Shown here: piece by piece, positions 58,628 through 64,000 of the stretch
How the letters are laid out: every line of letters begins with the position of its first letter
Numbering within the stretch: position 1 is the first letter of the stretch
Origin: Biscogniauxia marginata
Taxonomy: Eukaryota > Ascomycota > Sordariomycetes > Xylariales > Xylariaceae
Direction: 5' to 3'
Length of the DNA: 64,000 nt
Assembly (NCBI GenBank): GCA_022695795.1
Contig: MU404122.1
Location: 124,001 to 188,000 of the forward strand
Position numbers and translations under genes: made by a program
The notes under the pieces: generated by a model
Database searches by the model: none
What the model saw: only the letters and a program-made list of their open reading frames with translations
Told to the model about the DNA's origin: nothing

Positions 58628-61600
58628 CTTGACTCAGCCAAAAAGGAGGTGAAAAGAAGAAAATATAAAGCTATAGAAAGAATGAGGGGGGTATGAGTAA
58701 AAATGAGAAAGCAATGAAAGAAACGAGGGAGTAGAGGTTGCTACTCTTGCTCGGTCTGTTAGAAGGGGTTGAGTGATGAAGGGGAATGAGTGGTGATGCT
58801 GAAGCTGTTATTCCCAAGGCGTGCGGTCTATGCAGTCTTATATATTCTGGATCTACCTAGGGGCTCAGGGCGTACAGGCCCAATTAGGCTACCAACAAGA
58901 CCCTTTCGGGGCTGTAGTCATACATAACCACCGTAGTCATGATGCTTACGGTTCTCAGTCGTCGAGGAAGGAAGCTTACGGGCTTGCAGCCGATGGTCTA
59001 AAGGCGCAATGTTGATGTTGGCTAGATATCATCAGCTGTGAGGCTGTATCTAGAAAAGGCAACTCGAACTCCCTCTGAAACAGAATCCTTTGTCTGCTTC
59101 TAGCGATTACGGTGTACAGGCTGCCACGCGAGCGAGGCCATGCGAGAGAAGCCATAGGAATAGACATTGGTATGCTGTGGGCCCAAATTTCAGAATTACT
59201 CCTTAGTTTGTAATTTGACATCTCGGGGATGTCCACTAAAGGAATAGTTAAGCTTGTTCAACTTGCCTACCGGGTGAACAGGACCCCGTAAGGGATATTC
59301 TCGAGCACAAAGGGACCAACTCTAATCAAATCGAATTATGGGCTCTGTTGAGATAACCTGTCATTGTACCTAAAACCTCCCCTCGGGTGAATTAGTGGTG
59401 CTCATGTAAGGGTTGATGCCGGAGTTTTAGTCCCATATAGATCTGTTATGGCCTTTTGAAGAGTAAGCTCGCGGTTCAGAAACGGATATAGGATAACTAT
59501 CAGAGGCCAAGCATGTCACGGGATATTAATTAATAAGCCCAGCTACCATGAAATCACAGCGCTTGAGGCTGCTGACAGGCCAAGTTATTTACGGTACAAG
59601 GCTGCTTACGGTACGTACGCAGGGTTCCTGCATCGAAAAACGTGTGCATGAGAGCTTGTAACGAGAGTCAGATTCATGGTCGTACGGGCTGCAACCCTCC
59701 CACAGAAAGAGATAATGCAAGCTGAGAATAGGAGGGCAGCTGAGTATCAACTCATCAGAGTGGCGCATGAAGCTGAGGATTTTGACCTGCTTGCAGCCTA
59801 TGTAGACACAAATGTCTCAATAGGTGTTTACGATCGTCCATTATTGCATGTTAATACTGACGAAAATCCGGGGATAAGCTTTTATGCTGTAACGCTGTGA
59901 AACAAATATCCTCTTTCGACTAGTACAGACGCCCTTGAGCTTTGGACCATGCAGAATATGAGGCTCACCAAACCCAGACAACGCCTCGCCTTTAGTATTT
60001 GCTCAACAAAAAGGGAAGGTGGATAAAACCTGCACAGAGAACCAGATCAGGGTCGCACATGTTAGTGATAGAGACTCAGGAGTGAGATTTTGACATTTTA
60101 CTTACTGCACCATTGAGTACAGTGACTACAAATGTTACCCTTACGAGCACAGTTCGGTTATAGGACGGCATCCTAGAGTAAGGCAAATCCAGTTCGGCAG
60201 CATACGCAGTGAGCTCCTTAGATACCCTGGCTGCATTCAAGCTGGCCTCGTGGGTTCCTAGGTAGGCGACGAAAGGAACGTCGCACCAGGAGCGATGGGA
60301 CAGTAAAGAGCCAGAACAAAATAGGCAGTACAAAAGCTTCCTTTTCGGTGATAAGCGGGATGCCCGGGATTCATTGTTATAGCCTTGTAGTGCTAATTCA
60401 CAGCTAAGAAAGATGATGGCACTTCACTTAAGCTTAGACACAATCCTTCAATACATCCCTTGCAGATGGACATGGGTAATACAAGATCCCTCTCACATGC
60501 ATCTACCCGCATTCTAAGCCCTGAAAAGGTCTGTGCTCACCATGATCAGCACCAGAAACTACAAACCATCATGCTTCGTGCAAGGAACGAGGTTTATTTA
60601 TAGCTTACAGCCGCGAATTGCTCATACCGGATCAGAAAATCAAACAGAGATCATGCTGTTGGTATACTGGAAAATGAAGGAGTTATACATGGGAGATCTG
60701 GCACGTAAATCAGAGATACTGCAGATTTGTCATTATCCCTTTTGCGTGGGCAGAATACCAAATAGCACCTAATCTCTACTACGGTTCGAAGTACTATTAT
60801 ATTCCTTTCCTACCATTGGTCCTGAATAGGATTGCCAGCTTACTAGTTCTAGGCTCTCACTGTTTACTGTAACAGTCATCTCGACGCCTATCTCAGCGGG
60901 CGTGGCGCCTTGGCGAAAAGTTCCCCAGCTTGAGATGCTAATGTAGGTGAGCAAATCTCGAAATCGCATGTTGGTGGCGGCTATAGACCATGTCGCTAGG
61001 GAATGGCCCCATGGCTTGATTAGCTTTAGATGGAGATGCTAATTTGAGCCCATATAGGTAGGAGAAGCGTTTACATGAAAGTGGCTGAATCACATAGTTA
61101 GGTGGAGGCCCGGGAACTTTGGTATTTCAAATCTTTTGCCGGTTTTGCTTACTCCGACCGCCGACCTATATACCCATCTGTATCGCATACGGCACGATTA
61201 AGATTCTAAGCGAGTAGTCATTCTTTCCCTTGATATTAGAGTAAGCAAGGTACTGTAAGGGGTATAGACAACAAAACAAGCTCAAATTCACACGTGGTGT
61301 AGCGCTTATACCCCCAATATCTACTCGACCCTGGCCAGCCAAACTATCAAACTGGTTGTTTTCGTTCTAATTTATCGTGAAGTCTGCCTAAGTCAAGCGA
61401 CATGGAGAAAGCCTGATTTCGACTTCCTTTGTTTAGCTTTCCAAATACATTTGTTCGATCCGTCAACTAATTATAAAGCTCGTGTCATTCTAGAGAGGCT
61501 ACGGTCCCGAGTGCCCGAAGTGCCATCTAGGCTCTGAAAGACCTATCACGGCATCAGCCTATCTAAATCCTAGCTATTTCCGCGTATCTTCTCCTTGCCA

Positions 61601-62594
61601 TGTAAGAAAAAGAGGGCAACTAAGCCCACAGGCTGCCTCTAAGCAAGAGGGCTTACTGCCCGGGTTACTGGCGCCGACTGATTCATGCTCAATATCTAGT
61701 CCAAACAAGGAGATTGTCAAGTTTTGGCTACTAACATGCTCAACAATAATCTGGAAGTGGCGTTAACACATGCCCAACACCCTTATATTTCAAAATTGCA
61801 GCCAATGAGCAAAAGTAATCAAGAGAGTCCAAAGCGGCAACGCTATCGCATAATTTAACTAACATTCGACCTATCCCTTTGTTAGAACGTGGTCTTCCCT
61901 TGGAGCAACTAACGATTCTAGAGCGGTCTTTGCACAAGCGGAATCCCCGTCTACACTAAGGCACTGGGCAACTGTCCGGAAGGCCGAAAGAATGACGAAG
62001 ACTTCATGCCTTACGAACCAACACAGACAAGTAATATCCTACAGGTAAAATTATATTGGCTTCCAGATGGCGATTAACTTGCTAATAACATCTTAGCTTG
62101 AAAGTTGGTGCAGAGTTGCGAAATCGTAACACGCTAACTCAACATCACGAGAATGCTTAGGTACTAGATAAAAGCCTGAAACCCCCTTGCTTCGGGGTAT
62201 AGAATCTAGAACTGGGATATTACCAAGACGACAATAACGTGGTATGCTTATAAATCGACCGTGGTACTACGTGACAATGTATAACCCACACGATTTGTCA
62301 GTTAGGTTAAAAGAATGTAAGGCACGCGATGTTTATATCTTGCGTTAATCGTGAAACGTTGATCAAATTCGACTACTCAAAAATAGACTTATCGTAATCT
62401 ACGCTCTCCCCCAATTTAATTTATTTACAAAACTTGCTAATGCTTTATAGTCCTTTAGTTTGAGTCAACAGTGGTCAAATTAAGAGTCTGGGACTAAGTT
62501 AAGCTATGGAGCAGGCTATCCTCCCCTGGCATCTCGATCTGTGTTGTTCCACACTTCCTCGACTGGGGGGTGTGGAGAGGCGGGGGGCACGATG
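58628..62594. other. ~4-kb intergenic region with possible gene relics
   Basis: No complete gene is supported. Short coding-looking pieces occur on different strands: 60,076-60,333 (-, FVAYLGTHEASLNAARVSKE), 60,769-60,969 (-, ISSWGTFRQGATPAEIGVE), 61,740-61,937 (-, MLVKLCDSVAALDSLDYF) and 59,676-59,900 (+). They have no shared order or splice pattern I can justify, and I do not know their families. They may be remnants of decayed genes or chance. Confidence 0.4.
58837..58844 (-). promoter_or_regulatory. probable TATA box of the GMC oxidoreductase gene
   Basis: TATATAAG on the minus strand lies about 210 bp before the ATG. A start about 30 bases on would give a leader of roughly 180 bases rich in CT on the coding strand. 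Confidence 0.5.
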
Positions 62595-64000
62595 TCACCG
62601 ATATAGATCTACGATTTTTTCCCCGATAGACTCTCCCGAAAGATACGCACCGGCCACGGTCCCACATTCTTCGAAGGGGGCCGCATGCTCCCCGCAGAAC
62701 CAAAGCCGCCGCTCCGGGCAGCCTTGGCGAATGGCCAGAACGTCCTGGTCAGCCTCCGAGGCGCCAACCTGGAAATTGCAGTAGCTTCCATTACCGCATA
62801 GGTCGTCCTTGAGCCACTCAGTGGCTAGGAACGTCTTCGGGCTGCAGGCCTCATTCTGCTCGTCGAAACCGGGCAGTCGCGAGTAGTATGGGAAGAAGAA
62901 ATCTCTGAGAAAGCGATCTCTCTCGGCTTTCGATTTGCCGTGGATAGAGTTCACGATGTGCCGTGAGCAGTCTCCGTACAGATAAAAGAGCATCGTGGGG
63001 TGCTTGTTCGGCGCCGCCAAGGACGGCAGGTTCCAGATCTCCTGCGGCCAACCGTGGGGATTTGTACCCGTGGCGTACGCCGGCGAGAGCCAGTTAGTAT
63101 AGCTAGGGAATGAGTCTACCGCTAGGTCCGAGATCCAGAATGCGGAGGGGAAGGTGATAAACACTTTCTCGAGCTGCGACAACTTCAAACTGTTTATAGC
63201 GGAACTAAGCCTGGACGGCAGAGCTGGTTTGAAGCAGTCGAGGTGCTTCTGAAGCCATCCCAATGGTGTCGTCATGACAACTTCATCGAACGTGTACTCA
63301 TTTCCCGAGCCAGTTGTTAGTACTACCTTCTGGTCGTTAGGCTTGTCCAGGGAGGCAACGGAAATTATTCTAGCATTGAGTATAATCTCCGCCTGTTTCC
63401 TCGGAGCCTCAGAAATCTTGTCCAAGATTGCGGAGTAGTTTGACGCCACGAATAGTTCCGCTGGGTTTTCTGTTAGTAACTAGGCGTTGTGATTTCTGAT
63501 ACGAGAACCTACCTCCTCCGCAACACTCCTCCATCCAAGCAAACCTTAGACTCTGCTTCCAGACAGGCTCGCCAATATATGCACCCCACATCTCACTCAT
63601 CTGAGCTAGAATCTGTCGTTCATCTTCACTATCCAATTTCTCCGCTGCTCTCCTCTTCACGAAGTCGTAAAGCGAGTCTTCGCACGGAATGCTCTTCCCT
63701 CCATCCTTCTCCTTTGCAGCCTCGCTTGCTTTACATGCCTCGTCGATAATCTCCCAAAGGAGGGTAGACAGTCTGTCTGCTTTGTCGTCGGGCAATGGTA
63801 TACCTGACGAGTCGTATATGAGCTGCTTACTGTTCCAATGATGCAAGGGAGTGTTGGTCTCGACAGCGAGCTTTGAGATTGGATGCACCTCCCCAGTACC
63901 TGAGGCGTGGATCCAATTTGGTCCACTGCCGCTAAGTTAGCCCTGCTTAAATGAGAAGTATTATCGACAAAAATAGCGTTACATACATGTCGACAGTGTA
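62595..64000 (-). CDS. flavin-containing amine (polyamine) oxidase, N-terminus beyond the window
   Basis: The visible exons are 64,000-63,987, 63,931-63,513 and 63,460-62,595, with introns of 55 bp (GTATGT...TTAG) and 52 bp (GTAGGT...CCAG). Joining them gives YTVDIGSGPNWIHASG and EECCGGAELFVASNYS, both typical of amine oxidases of the polyamine oxidase/LSD1 type. These use FAD to oxidise secondary amines such as spermine or methyl-lysine. The FAD end is clear: LWFCGEHAAPFEECGTVAG followed by AYLSGESIGEKIVDLYR before the stop. The GxGxxG dinucleotide-binding start is missing because it lies right of base 64,000. No histone-binding SWIRM part can be judged. Polyamine oxidase is more likely than histone demethylase given the compact layout, but this is inference. 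Confidence 0.85.

Noticed and set aside
18498..64000. A secondary-metabolite cluster (transcription factor, MFS, GST, GMC, amine oxidase)
   Set aside because: No polyketide, peptide or terpene core enzyme is present, the genes are many kilobases apart, and Tco89 and a sirtuin lie between them.
1..64000. tRNA, rRNA or CRISPR arrays
   Set aside because: By-eye scanning for B-box-like GGTTCGA words found only isolated hits without a matching A-box or foldable arms; regular direct repeats with spacers are absent, and a fungal genome would not carry CRISPR.

Overview
The window comes from a filamentous ascomycete (Pezizomycotina; a Sordariomycete is my guess, not proven). The evidence is short introns of about 52-135 bp with GT/AG borders and CTGAC-like branch sites, a Zn2Cys6 regulator, a filamentous-type TORC1 subunit Tco89, a Crh-type cell-wall enzyme, and an AT-rich repeat block with the C-to-T / G-to-A decay expected of repeat-induced point mutation (RIP).

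Layout. Positions 1-16,760 form a RIP-degraded, gene-free transposon graveyard. Bases 1-10,537 read as nested copies of one Ty3/gypsy family. Copy 1 (1-2,519) sits in copy 2 (2,520-5,883), and copy 2 sits in copy 3, which is inverted (5,884-10,537). Three solo LTRs of the same family follow, each with a recognisable 5-bp target duplication: CTTAA, ATAAC and GTAAG/GCAAG. Two of them landed inside older TIR elements. Those TIR elements form a TA-flanked family: two foldback MITEs of about 0.4 kb and one relic of about 1.9 kb. The block ends with a decayed copy of a 220-bp LTR-like element. A much cleaner copy lies at 54,352-54,571, and a 126-bp relative lies at 53,736-53,861.

From about 16.9 kb the sequence has ordinary composition and is gene-sparse, with ten recognisable genes. 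They are: a secreted GH16 glucanase-like protein beside the repeat block (18,498-19,505, +); a Zn2Cys6 transcription factor (20,582-22,855, -); a SIRT5-like sirtuin (28,954-29,965, +), convergent with an MFS_5 molybdate-anion-type transporter whose first intron is GC-AG (30,166-31,672, -); Tco89 (33,642-35,378, +); a 117-residue secreted six-cysteine protein (37,666-38,077, +); a glutathione S-transferase with a broken first exon (38,897-40,062, -); a GPI-anchored Crh/GH16 transglycosylase (46,539-47,794, +); a secreted GMC oxidoreductase (56,356-58,627, -); and the 3' part of a flavin amine/polyamine oxidase running off the right edge (62,595-64,000, -).

The genes do not look like one pathway or a biosynthetic cluster. 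Housekeeping genes (Tco89, sirtuin, transporter) are mixed with secreted or wall enzymes and detoxification genes. Large spaces of 6.1, 6.5 and 8.6 kb hold no gene I can support. I did not find a clearly new biological system. The most unusual material is the set of short structured repeat elements and the nested transposon history.
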